Notes: generated by a model not told the origin, from the sequence alone. Positions 47,906-59,730 are shown, numbered from the stretch's first letter. The stretch is DNA of 64,000 nt from Dichomitus squalens LYAD-421 SS1 (GCF_000275845.1 NW_006766910.1:84831-148830); one strand, 5' to 3'. Numbers and translations: made by a program.

Positions 47906-48968
47906 TATAGACAACTATGATCGAGAGCATGCATTAGTAAAACAAATTGACAGGTCTCTAAGTAGTGTCCGGTTGGGCGTTCAGGTCTCTGAAACTCGAA
48001 GGAACCCCCGACCCAAAGAATCCTATCTTGATTGTAAGTCAAGAAGCACTGCGCTGAGGTCGCCCAGCTGTACAATCAATCCCCGGTGTGGGGAATGCGA
48101 CAACACAGACTCCTGTCAAGGAAGACATGGCGTTCGCCAGGCACTCGGCTCTCCACATCCCTGCTCAAGAGGGTAAGCTGCCCTGAGACTCCACGAACTC
48201 TGGACAACGGTTCGCCTGCCCACACAAGTTGGAATTTCAGCGTCCATCATATTCAGAGGTGGACGTCAACCGCGCTCTCCTCACCATTCCTGCCGATGCG
48301 TATGTAGCTCGGCACTACGCGGCGCATACCTCTGCGACGCTGTTGGCCACGTAGTCGAGGGAGAACCCGTGCGGTCTATCAGATCATGTATCGCCGCGCC
48401 TTAGATGATTATGGATGCCGGTAGGCCAATGTACTATCCATGAGCAAGATCGACGTGTTCACGGGCATCGCGTCGACCGACAAGCATCGTGGGCAAAGGG
48501 CGGCCCGTGCAAGACAGAGAACCTACGTTTACTGAGTATGGGCGTGCCTGCAGTCTCGTTCACCACACCCGACATTGTGCTATTGAGTTAGTGAGTATTT
48601 TCTGACCCATGCTGGAGTAGACTATCCCTTTCGCAACTACCACAAGAAAGCAGCACCAATAAAAGGCAGATCGGACTCAAGTGCGTGCGAACAGGACGCA
48701 GTCCAGCAGACTACAGGACATATCAGAGAGGGGACACCCGCAGAGCTGTCTTTGAATAGAGACAAGTCTAGAAGCTACGTCATACAGAGAGAGTATCTAA
48801 GGGTCTAGAACCTGGGAGGGGGAGATGTCACAACTAACATGATGACGAGAGCACCATTGGTGTGCACGAGTACCTAGTGCGAGTCGAATATCAGCCAATC
48901 ATGCAATATTTGAGCCGAATCAATCGGACACGGTCAACGTACTGACCTGAGTATAGTCTTTCAAGGTT
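47906..48968. other. Intergenic stretch between the MITE and D8
   Basis: Small frames only; no conserved motif on either strand. Confidence 0.45.
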
Positions 48969-50738
48969 TCACACTTCAGCAGCCGCCCCGCCTTCACTGA
49001 TTTGCTGAATCTCTGTAGCAGTTACTGTATGCTTCTGTACTGCCTCGGCATTCTCGGCATCAAACGTATCTTGAGCATTCGGCGAGAAGCTGTTTGGTTC
49101 TTCAACCTCATAGTCCTCCCATCCGGGGTTTTGGAGGTCAGATTTCGGCTGGTCTATGTGGGTGGCGATCGAACCGAGTGCATTTGCGAAGTTCAAAGAA
49201 GGGACGCTCATAGTGTGCGAAGTGTGGAGCGGATCATTGGAAGCCAAGCCGACGACCTTCCTTTGGTAGGCTTCTTGGAGGTCGAGCATAAAATGTGATA
49301 CAAGAATGGAGGACAGTCTGCTCAGAGATTGTGATTGTCGCGTGAGTGTTTGACCCCCCTTATGAAACCATGCACTCAGACTTACGGGGCACTGAATACC
49401 GCCACAATATCTCCTAGGGTATCGAAGAACTGTCACGCACATTGAGTATAGTTCAATCCGCAAGGGATGATGAATTCCAACCGAGAGTTCCTCCACAAGG
49501 AGCTGGGCGATATTGAGAACAAGAAGAATACTGAGATGTGCGACTGTCAGATATATTCCTGAGTAGCTCTCACAGATAACCCACCCGAAGTAAAGCATCC
49601 CTAAGCATACCACATCAGCCTCGGATTCAAGGACATATAGGGGATGAATTCACCATCTCGTAGCATCACTCCCACAAGACCCTTCTCGGATATTGCGCCT
49701 GCGGCCTGTCCAATAGTTTGCACACGTAGAGACCGCCAAGTGAGTACGATGAGTAGTGTATCGGCAGCAATAGTGCATGTCCTATTGATGTTGCCGACTG
49801 TTGAGAGATGAGATTAGGCTACCGAGGTTAATCCGAGAGACAGCACTACACACTTCTAACAAGGATCGATTATCAGCCAGACAAAAGCATTGACTTGACA
49901 TGTGACCTACTTTCGGAAAAGGGATTCGGGCTGAACGATATCATCCAAGCATCCCAGGATCGGGTCCTCAAGACCACTAAGATGGTAGCCGAATGTCACC
50001 TGGTGAATAGGATAGGGTGACCCTAGGGGCAAACCAAGAAGACAGCTACTTACCATGTTCGTTGCAAAGGGCAGGCATGAGAGGATCAAAATCAAGGAGG
50101 AAATCCTCCAGTCCGAGCTGAGCGCAAAGGCCCTGAGACCAGTAAACACTGCAGGTGTCAGATGGACAGATGTTTCGTGGGAACGTGATCAAGTTGAAGT
50201 GGCACCTACAGGCAGGCGGCAACAAGGATAGATAGGTAAGGACAAGATTTGAAAAAGCTATACCGGTGCAGCTGTGAACGTCAGCACAGCTATTGAGATG
50301 AAACAGGAATGCCCAAAACTACACCTCTAAGAGCATATTTCTGAGCAACTGGTAACCCCTCGACTCGTGTGCCAACAAACGTACCTTGGTAGACAACGAG
50401 GTGTTGTAACCAAGGAGTCCCATTGTTTCGTCGAGGAGATTGATATACCTGTTTGCAAGGTACAAAGCCACGGATAGAGGTCGAGCACGTCCCCTGAGCA
50501 TCAACTGTGCCTCTCGGGGGAATGTAAGCAGCCAGTCATACACAACGACAGCTAGAAAAGCCCACATCAGACGAGGAATTGATGCATAAGATTTTGGGAC
50601 GTACTGGGTGCTGTGACATCGCAGTAATTTTCGAATAACCTGTAAGAGACAGTAAGACATTGATGTCATCTTCAGAGTATTTTGTCCGCACCCAATCGCA
50701 TAGGAAGCGACAACTTCATCTGTAGATGAGGAAGCCAT
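48969..50738 (-). CDS. DUF6533 membrane protein, copy D8 (class I), fully reconstructed
   Basis: Thirteen exons: 50692-50738, 50605-50639, 50385-50551, 50325-50326, 50210-50271, 50054-50148, 49911-49999, 49854-49855, 49654-49797, 49585-49600, 49482-49530, 49386-49429 and 48969-49317. Total is 1101 nt (366 aa), open throughout, all introns GT-AG (48-65 nt mostly). The start is ATG at 50738 (MASSSTDEV). DUF6533 signature: NYCDVTAPTVVVYDWLLTFPRE; later blocks are FTGLRAFALS, DPILGC, AADTLLIVLTWR, GVMLRDG and VSHFMLDLQEAYQ, then an acidic tail. Microexons are AG and AA. Exon sizes 47, 35, 62 and 16 nt equal those of D7, though the proteins are well diverged. Multi-pass membrane protein of unknown role. 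Confidence 0.87.
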
Positions 50739-51539
50739 ATGAGAGGAAAGACTGTTGAGGTCAACTGACAATCAGTCATGGGCTGGAAAGCCGTTTATAT
50801 GCGTGAGGAACCGCTCGGGATATCTGTGTGACTTATCCAGTCTTGTGTGATCGAGTCAGTGCATATTAGACTTCGCCCCAGTGCAACAGTCAGATGGCGC
50901 AGTGATACATCGGAATATTGATCGTAAATCATGATATGCGATTAAGCCTCAACTGAGATGACGAGCAATGGAGCTTGCGTACAAGTGATTAGTCAAGTGC
51001 TAGGGTGTATCGGCTGACTTCAAGGCAAGCTCCAAGTGCGCTAAGTCGGGCTGAGCTAAGAAAGCCAATAGAAATACATATGTGAAGATAGTATCAAATG
51101 CCGTCCATAGTACAACTCTGGCCACCTGTTGCTCTAGTACACATCGGAGGACTTCTCGGCAGTGGCGCGTTTGAGCACAGCGGCGGTAAACTTTCTAACA
51201 GATCATGTTACGCCATGTGCGAGTCCGAGCATTGCATCAAATCTCGAAACACCGACAGCTGTGCTACTCCGGTGGGTTGAGAGGTGAGGGGCTGCGGTAC
51301 TACAATACAACAATAGATGCGAGTCTCACGATGCTGTTCAGATGGACAGGTGGTAGTATCAAGATGAGCGAAGCGTGAAACGAGAAGTTTACCAGGCCTG
51401 TATTGCCAGGTGCGAGACAGCAGAGCAGCGGCGTAATACAAATCATAGGTTAATCAGAACAGCAGGTAGAATATGATGCCAGTCAATGTAGATTGATGGA
51501 GTAGTGGTCCAGGCAGCTGCGCGTAAGGATTTTCTTGAA
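50739..51539. other. Spacer upstream of D8
   Basis: Presumed promoter region of D8 at the 50.74 kb end; no coding motif seen. Confidence 0.45.
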
Positions 51540-53530
51540 ACACTGGGGACATAACTGCGGATCTAAAGGCTGTGACCAGACGGTAGTCACAGGAAGCTGC
51601 CTACGGATGTCAGATGTCAACACAATGATCCGTGGTCATCGATGTCGTGGAAAGGCGCGGAACAGGGAATACGTACTTCCTACAGTTCGTGACTGTCCTG
51701 TGCATGCCCGCAATTGAGATGTGGGGGCGACTACGACGTAAGATGTGCAATGTGTGAGGCGCTAGCAATCCTTAGGCTGAGCGATCTAGCATCTTTCAAG
51801 TCCACTTAAGGAATCCTGGATGCTATACATGCTAGAAATGGGTTGGATACATAAGAAGATTAATTGCAGGGTGGACAGAACAAGGATACAGGAGCTCCAA
51901 GCAGGACAGTCGCCTCATCGCAGATCACAAGGATGCTCGCAGAGATAGGAAAACGGTACATACGAGCACGGGACTGCGTTCGCAAGACAGTTGGGCGGAT
52001 AGCATAATCATGTGGCGGTTCGTAGACGTGAATAGCCGGAGGAGCGGTTTCTATACAGCTACGCCGCCAAATCGCGGAAGACGGTGACTGGGGCGTTTCG
52101 GAAGGGGTAGACGGTGAGAGCCAGGTTCTCAGTAAACAACTGAAATGCATCAGCGCAGGATGAGCTCTATTAATGGTTCACGGGTGATCCGGAATGTGAG
52201 ATAGATAGATGCCGGCCTGCGTACATATAGCAAAAATCAGCGGGCTGCAAGTGAGAGAAAAACACGTACAATCATAGGAAAGGAGCCACCTGCTCAAATA
52301 CCATACCCTATTCACTTTCGAGTAGCCCTCACGCAGTGTCTGAAGTATGCCTCGTCCTTCGGCTTGCAATTTTGATCGATTTATTCACACTCCGAGTGCG
52401 GTTTGAATGCAGATGGTGGAGAGCCGCGCGAATCAACGTATGCCTTTGAGAGAAGCGAAGCTGGGAGCGAGCATCGATTCCGTATTATCAGAGTATCCTT
52501 TAGAGCTTCGATAGCTGCTGGCATTAGAATTGATCCATGTATCTCGCAGCTACACGACTGGTGAGCAGTAGCCCGTTGTCATCAAGACGAACAACACAAC
52601 CGACGCAGAATGAGTGACGTACAAGCATGGTGTCATTTGAAAGCCAGAATTAGACTCAAGGAGAGTACAATGAAGGCAGCGGAAACATTTCCGGATGGTC
52701 AAGGAAGTAGCAGGCAGATGGACATCGAGAGAGAGGTACTAGTATCGCGACCATAGCTTGGAAGTGACGGTTGGCTATAGTCGATTGAATAACGTCAACA
52801 TACGATGGGCAATGAATTGCTCAGTGTTCCGCTGCCTCCAACTACTAGCACCGCATACAAAATGCTCGATGAACCGCCGGTGGTAGAATTCATCAGCGAG
52901 CACTGCGAAATCTCCGCTCGCCTTCATTGAGACCCCATCTCACGAGCACGCTCTCTGCCCTGTTTGCATGGATAGCCAAGCAATTTAACGTTTGCATACT
53001 ATGAAACGCGTGTGCATACTTCTGCAGAAACAGAGACATGCATGCAGCATCAGTTGAAATTTAACATTTGACAGCGGGATCCAGGGCCGCGGACGAATCG
53101 AGGTTTAAAGCGATGTTTGGCACTCCGACCGCTCGGGTGAGGCAGTAATCTGTTGATCATTCGGCGACGTACGTTATGAACCGTCCAAGAGCGCAAGCGA
53201 AGCCTAGGAGACCTTGTGATCGTAGGACCTGAAGCGGTAGATGCAGCAGTTCGGGGTTGTGCCCAGCGTATAAGGTGCGACATGCGCATGAACGGCGAGC
53301 AGTGAAGAACAGGTCTTGGATTTGAGAGAGACGAGCCCGATTTTAAACGTAGGAGGGAAGCAGCTACGCTTTCAGTGCGGGGAGTGTGCCAGCCAGCGTC
53401 GAATTTGAGAAGAACAAGTATTGCGAGCGCCGACGGGACGTAGTGGCTAGTTTTGGTCAAGTGACGTCAGCAGATTGCCGACGTTGGTTGGCTGGAGCCT
53501 TCAAGTTTACTCGAGTCTCGAGCTCGATGT
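51540..53530 (-). pseudogene. Relic Y3, unidentified repeated sequence
   Basis: Shares with Y1 and Y2 the block at about 51560-51640, the region near 51955-52000 (open on the minus strand as RPTVLRTQSRARMYR) and TGACGTCAGCA at 53462-53472 followed by a GGCTGGAGCC segment also in Y2. Order and spacing agree with Y1 and Y2 but internal insertions make it longer. No open gene; family not recognised. Confidence 0.38.
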
Positions 53531-54119
53531 GCCGTGAGTCGTATCGGACGTCCAAGCGTCTACCACGTTCGATGTATGTACCAATACCTCGTGCTGTACA
53601 GATTTTGAACTTTAAGCTGTGCATGGCGATGTCCCTGTTCTCTAAAGGCAATCTGCTCGCTCAGACCGACCCACACCGGATGAATATAGCCAGGCTTGTG
53701 GTCGCATCAAAGCTAGAACGTGTTCGTGGTGCAGCCATAGAGCCCGACACAGTATTATCGGGGCATGGGCTGGAAAACATTAGCCTGAGCGCCGAGGAGG
53801 CGGAAGCGATCCACCGTTGTCTAAGCTACCAGGCCCTGCCCCAGAAGAATCGATCATTGTCCAGATAGAAAATTCTGCTATCTCAAAATTATGAGAACTT
53901 CGCACAAGGACCTGTTCGGACAGACGAAAAGGTTGTGGTCAATCGAGAACGTCCGTACATTGTTCGTGAACGATGCTAGATACATGTCATGACGTGGGCT
54001 ACACCGGATCCCATGTTCATTACAAGAAGTCGATGGAGAATGAGAACAGAGAGATTACACAAGAGCAGAGCACAATAGAGCTTCCCGTGCGGAGGTTCTC
54101 AATTGTAGCAAGTTCGACA
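53531..54119. other. Spacer between Y3 and F4
   Basis: A plus-strand frame covering 53386-53868 has no recognised motif. It lies over the relic and the F4 3' flank and is not called as a gene. Confidence 0.4.
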
Positions 54120-57100
54120 CTACTTACCCCGCCAGGGCTTAGGTACTCCGCTCGCAGTCGCCGCTCGCTTAGCTGTCGTCTTGTAATAGACGGGCTGGAG
54201 GTTCGGCACGCTGTTGGCAGAGGCTCTCGATGTGGAGCCATTGGTCGTCTCCTCGGGCACCGGCTCGAGCGGACGAAGAATTTTCAAGTGGTCTTGAAGT
54301 ACCTCATCTTGCGGCCAATCAGTTTCGTCTTCGGAATGCAAGATCTCCCAGAAGAGGCCGCGAACGGCATGGTGATCGTGTAGTCTGGCGGCCCGTTTGT
54401 ATGTTTCTGTCGAAGGTTTGACGAGCCCGCTTACGGCCGAATCCTCGCGGAAGGTCGTCCCCTGGAAGGGGGAGCCAGTCTTGGAAGCACTCGAATCGAC
54501 ACGTTGACGTTGGGCGGGAGGGGGTCTCGACTCTGAGGCGGCATCCGTCGCCGAAGTCGACGTCTCCTGCGATCGAAGCGAGTCCTCGTACTCCTCCACG
54601 TCATACCGCGCCTTGAACCATCTCAACAAAGTTGTAATGAGATCGTTCAGCGCCTTGTTGGGCCTTCCATTCACCCCGAATTCAACTCTGGTGTTGTTGG
54701 AAACACGGATTTCTCCGGTGTTTTTGATCGCGTTGACCTTGGCCCCTGGACACTGAATAGTCCCGTCGGGTAGCTGCTCAAACCGGACGAAGTAGTTGTC
54801 AATGAATGAGGAGACGTATAGCTCCACGTTGTGGGAGCAGTAGCGGATGGCGTTATGCAGCACAACGTTGAAGAACGACTCGATTTCGTCCGCAGTGCCG
54901 ACTATATGAAAGGCATCCAAGAGAGACGCCACTGACATATAACGCCAAGTACCCTGTCAAAACCATAAATGAATCGCTCCTCGACAGTTCAGAGGAAAGC
55001 GCACCGTTCTCTCGGGTTGTCGAGCACCGACGTCCTGTAGCGGCTTAGACAACTCCCAATCTGCAAGGATGCCACGCCAACGTATCCGTAGTGTAGTATT
55101 CCCGTCGCCGTCGTCTGGTATGACAAATTTCGGAAGAATGAGGATGTTTCCGCTACTGATGTCGCGGTGTATCATCATTGATTTGGTCGTTGCCTCATAG
55201 TGGGCTGGTTTGGAGCCATTAGCGACATCCGAGCGATCCGAATAACGTGCTAACGTACCTTCAACCGCATCCCCTACTACGCTGACCAGCTGGCGGCTGG
55301 ACCGGAATGCCGTTATCGGGAGGCAAACCTCCTTGAGAGCGAGACGGTGATGGCCATAGTGTCGCACATAGGACTTCAGCTCTTCCTGCATCCCGCTCTG
55401 GGTACGCTTCACTCCGTGCGGTCCGTCCGAGGGGCCCTCGTGGGCCTGCATCTTACGCTCTTCGTTTGTTCTGAGGTCTTCCTTATAACAGTAACGCGAG
55501 ACGCGAGTCTCGTGGTCGAAGAGTTGAGCGGTAAGGAGAGTCGGTATGTTGCAGACACCGTCCTTGTTGAGCTTGTCTAGAATCTCGCCTTCAGAAACGA
55601 CATTCTCGTAGAATGGCCGCCAAGCGTCCTTGAGGAACACGAATGTTCTCGTCCGCTTGCGGTATGCCACGTAACCACGGGTGCCTCGACCAACGAGCCC
55701 GCGCGTGTGGTAGAGCGGCTTGCCGACAAGAAACTCCTCGTCGTTGATGGTGAGGTTGTAGCGGGGCCAGTCTGTGACAGATTTGCGGAAGTAGTCGAGA
55801 ACGTAGTCGAAAACGAATGAGTCGCTATTAGGGATCTTCAGAGTGACCGTTTCTTCCGAATCACTGTCCTCAGCTTGAGCAGCAAGACCGGGACTGGGAT
55901 CGTTCATGACCGTATTTGTATTGGTGGGTAGCGGCTGAGACGGGACAGAGGCGAGATTCTTAGGGAGCGGGGTACCTTCTTCGGAGCTGACCACAGGAAG
56001 GTGAAAGGAGATGTTGACGTCCGCAAGGGTGTCCATCAACCGATAATCGTCGGAATCCTTCTGAAGCAGCGTCGCCGAGGTGTCAAAGCCTTGAGCCTCG
56101 TCGTCCATGACGATCAGCGCCAGGAGCACTTCGACCAACGCGTCCGTGCGCAAGAGGTAGTCCACCTTCTCGCTGACAAAGACACCAGACCGATCCCAGC
56201 GCATGACACGGAACTCCTTTCCGATCACAAAGAGAGAGAAGGCGGCAGTACGATGTTGATAGAGGAAGACGCGGTCGGCGTAGGAGATGAGCTGGCCCCG
56301 TACCTTCTGTCTCTTGTCCGCTAGCACCTCCACGTCACGCTTCTGTGCGTCTTCGAAAGGATCGTTTTGTGTGCCCTCCTGCTTAAACTCGAAGAACGCC
56401 CGCTGATGTTGCCAGTTGGGCCGACCTTCTTCGAGCTCGACGTCCTTCTTGAAGAGAGCTGCATCGGACTTGTTCCTAGCGGGATCGCTCAGGTCCCACT
56501 TGTGGGGAGAGAGCCGTACGACGTAGTGAGGGACTGTGTCGATCGTGTCTGTGTGCTGGATCGGGTGAGAGGATCGTGTGGTGGAGTCGAGGGCTTCGTC
56601 TGCGCCACTGGCGAGGTGCGTGGATGAGTCGGCAGGGATGATGGGAACGGTAACCGAAGGTTGGTCCATGTTCGAGATGTCTCCAGCGGAATGGGCAAGA
56701 ACATCTCTGTTGATCACATCCGTCTGGACAAAGTCAGCACAAGGTCGGCCGGGAGGAAACGACGCCACCTACAAAGTCAGTAGCAAGTTGATCCTCAGGA
56801 AGGCGTTTGTTCTCCTGGGCACGCTGTTTATAGTTCTGAATTACTCCTTCGAGGGCGGCGTTGATCTTTGACATCTGCTCGGGCGGGAATTTGTTGAAGA
56901 GCAGGCGTCGAGGTATCGGAAGAAGCTTGTTGACGAAGTCTTTCAAAGAAAGCCACACCACCTTTCCGTGCAAATCGCGAACCATTTCGAGCCGATCGAA
57001 AGGTGCGTTAGGTAGTTGAACAATGCCTGGCTCTCGGTTCCAATCGTGATGCTTGTCCTGCGCGAACTGGACTGGACTGCTGTGAGGTTTGTCCTTAGAG

Positions 57101-57126
57101 GATGAGGGGAAGACCTGTGGTTCCAT
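54120..57126 (-). CDS. FunK1 fungal-type protein kinase, copy F4 (intact)
   Basis: Best preserved kinase of the set. Exons 56773-57126, 55259-56723, 55005-55204 and 54120-54953 total 2853 nt (950 aa) without a stop. Start ATG at 57126 (MEPQVFPSSS); an upstream Met at 57285 lies in the same frame but is not shared with F1. Motifs: WLSLKDFVNKLLP near residue 60, GRGTRGYVAYRK near 415, KEVCLPITAF near 585, the canonical catalytic loop IHRDISSGNIL near 620, ILADWELSKP near 655, GTWRYMSVASLLDA at the start of the last exon and a basic Ser-rich tail. FunK1 proteins are predicted Ser/Thr kinases with unknown substrates. A GTAAGT overlaps the stop, so a further exon is possible. It has the ordinary HRD, unlike F1 and F3. 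Confidence 0.88.
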
Positions 57127-58265
57127 ATTGGTGTGAGATCCAGCAGTAATGTGGAGAGGGAATGGGAGAGATACTAACGTTCGAGTGAGGATGTGCGCGT
57201 TTTTATAAGAAGAGGGCTGAAGCCTGAACTTGGGTCTGGCAATGACCTCAGCTGCGGCCAGGCAACGATGTGCACGCATTGTCATGAGTCACATACATAT
57301 AAACAAAGGGACCAAGAGTCAAACATACCAGAATTGGCGAGGAATTGGGACTTGGTGATTGTGTCTCACCACGCTGGTGGTTGCAGAACAACTTATATGG
57401 GCGCCAAATTCGAACGAACACTGTGGCAGGCGCCCATATCCTCTGATCCGTGATCGTGATAGTGAACTCTGGCACGGTCCATGCAACGGCCGTGAAGCAA
57501 TCCTAGATATCCACGAAATACAGACAAAGAAAGAGACTGCGTTTTACCCATCAAGCACCGCCGTCATTGTCCAAATTGATCTTGTGCAGAGCCATGACTC
57601 CTGCGGCCTTTGGCTGGTTCCGTCCGTACTGGCTAAGCGTACCACGGCAGTACCGCCATGATCACAGAGTCCCAAAGGCAAAGCGCTAGTCACATTGAAT
57701 CTCTGATCGATGGTTATCTTGGTGGCAATCCACATGCCACTGAGTCAACGACTGCGCGTGAGGAATTCGAATGGTTTTGATTGGAGAGAGAAGTCGATGA
57801 AAATGGTAGCGAGACTCAGCAGCCCGCCATAGAGTCCAATAGGGCTTTGTTGAGGAAGGCCACCCGCCAGCGTTGTACACGGCGAGTCCCGCACTTCGTA
57901 ACCACGACCATTTCGGGATACTACAGATCCCCACATCCAATGTGTACTGCTTGGTATGCGAGTTACTTTTAATCATATCAGCCATATCGTACCGACTACA
58001 GCATGGAAGTAGCATAGAGGGAGCGACGATCTTCCGTCCCGTAACTGTTCTCAAAACATGGTCGACCCAGCGCAATTTGCGGATGGGGCAGGTTCTATGA
58101 ACCCCAGTATCGCTCATCACTAACTCTTCCTGGGAATCATTGATGAAAGCACTCCGGACAATGGCACGCTGCTCCTGAGGTCCACGCCAGCTCGTTCATC
58201 GGCCCTTCCATTGTTTCCAGTATTAAAGCAACCTGACCACTGCAGCTTTTCGACCGTGGAGTAAC
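57127..58265. other. Upstream region of F4
   Basis: 57.13-57.45 kb is conserved upstream of F1, F3 and F4 and likely holds the promoter. 57.5-58.26 kb shows no coding motif. Confidence 0.45.
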
Positions 58266-58905
58266 CTACAACGGCGGTTATAACCCGAAGGAGGATCGGG
58301 CCATGATGGTTTAAAACCTCCCTTTTCCCCTCCACGGGATGACAACCGTGCTTTTCCAGAGTTGTCTGTGCACACATCCGGGGTGGCTCTTCCATTGCCA
58401 GCGTCGTACCGCTCGGGTTCCTTTCCCTCCCTCTTCCCGCCGTGTACGGCTGTTCTGTGAGCTAGTTTGCGCTCTCCTTGCCTGTAGAACCCCTCTCCTC
58501 CTTCCTGCGCTCTGCCCGCCTCCCGCCGTCCTGCTCTCCCCAGGGACGATATCGCGCCAACAGCGCATCAGAATTTGATGCGCTCCTCATGGTACCTACG
58601 CGCTTACCATCAGCGCCGTTTCTCTGTTGATATCCGCCTCCCGTCTTGTCCTACGTGACTGCCGCCTCCCACTGCCGCCTCCCTACGTCCCGCCACAGAC
58701 CCGCTCGCCTTAAGGCATGCTATATGCTTGCATACTACGTACTCGTTGCTTTGGTTTCTCCCCTCTTCCGGCCGTCATGGGCAGGACCCTCGACCTCGCC
58801 GCCCGCGCCCGCGCGTTGCTCGGCTGCTCTCTTTCTGCATGCGGTAGGTAGGTTTAAAACCGTCAAGGCCAGATTGCCCTTCAGGTTAAAACCGCCGTTG
58901 TAGTC
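58266..58905. mobile_element. Non-autonomous inverted-repeat element with internal hairpin
   Basis: About 57 bp at 58266-58322 recur inverted at about 58849-58905; both arms start CTACAACGGCGGTT and share GAAGG and GGTTTAAAACC-like blocks, roughly 80% alike. A TA dinucleotide lies at the same place in both ends, which would fit a TA target site, but this is tentative. The 525-bp core is pyrimidine-rich on the plus strand and contains a perfect 8-bp stem (GCGCATCA, 5-nt loop) at about 58562-58582. No transposase frame, so it is read as a MITE-like element. Confidence 0.65.
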
Positions 58906-59730
58906 TCTACGAAAACTGACTGAAATGCAGACGCAAAAGGCAACCGCGCATTGGTTGAACAAGATTTTTGTTCAGAAACGCCACTTGTTTACAATCGTTT
59001 ACCTCGCGCCTCGCCTTTTCAGAGACTTTCCTCCAGTCAAAAACATCCGAATCCCTGCCGTGTTATAACTCATCTACTGTCCCTTCCGAGCATCAACCAC
59101 CATCCCGGCCCCACCGGTGAGTCGGAGCCTGGTATTCCCAACCACCCTGCTGTAGAAGGTACTCGCACCACTGCCCCCTGATGTGAGGAACAGAGACTAC
59201 CAAGGGGGTGAAGCGTGTCCTAGTGGGGGTGGAGTCAGTCTAGGACTCGCTCGCAGGTGCCGCCTTGGCCCGCATCTGAAAATTGAGGGCGCGAGAGATC
59301 TATTGAGAACGTGCATGGAAGTGGTCATACAAAGATCGGTGAGACGAAGTGAGACAGGTTGGAGGGAACGCCTGCAAGCAAGGCTGGGTAAACATTCGGC
59401 TCTGAATTACGCAACCTCCGCACGAGACTACTGTAGCACATGACATACCTAGTCTATATAACATACCAAGGCGAACACGGATCAGAAGTACGCTCAAAAC
59501 GGACCTAAGGCAGAGACTACGGAAAGTAACACGAAGACGCCAACGACCGCGTAGCGAAGCTCACGTTGAGCAAGCAGTGGGTAGACCAGGGATGCATAGC
59601 GGCGGCGAACGATGCCTGAAGAGGTGAGATCGCGCCGTATCTTTTGAGAGATGACTGTGGCATGTTGTGGCAAGGGACACACTGTCACATGTTTGAGCGT
59701 TCAGCGTGTCGCTCTCGCCCTCGCCTCGCC
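58906..59730. other. Spacer between the inverted-repeat element and the homeodomain-like gene
   Basis: No supported coding sequence; contains the 3' flank of the minus-strand gene ending at 59731. Confidence 0.45.

Noticed and set aside
53060..53420. Minus-strand ORF at the Y3 promoter end as a small gene
   Set aside because: Basic, low-complexity translation with no counterpart in the other Y copies.
53386..53868. 160-codon plus-strand ORF
   Set aside because: Overlaps the end of relic Y3, shows no family motif and is not conserved as a frame in Y1 or Y2.
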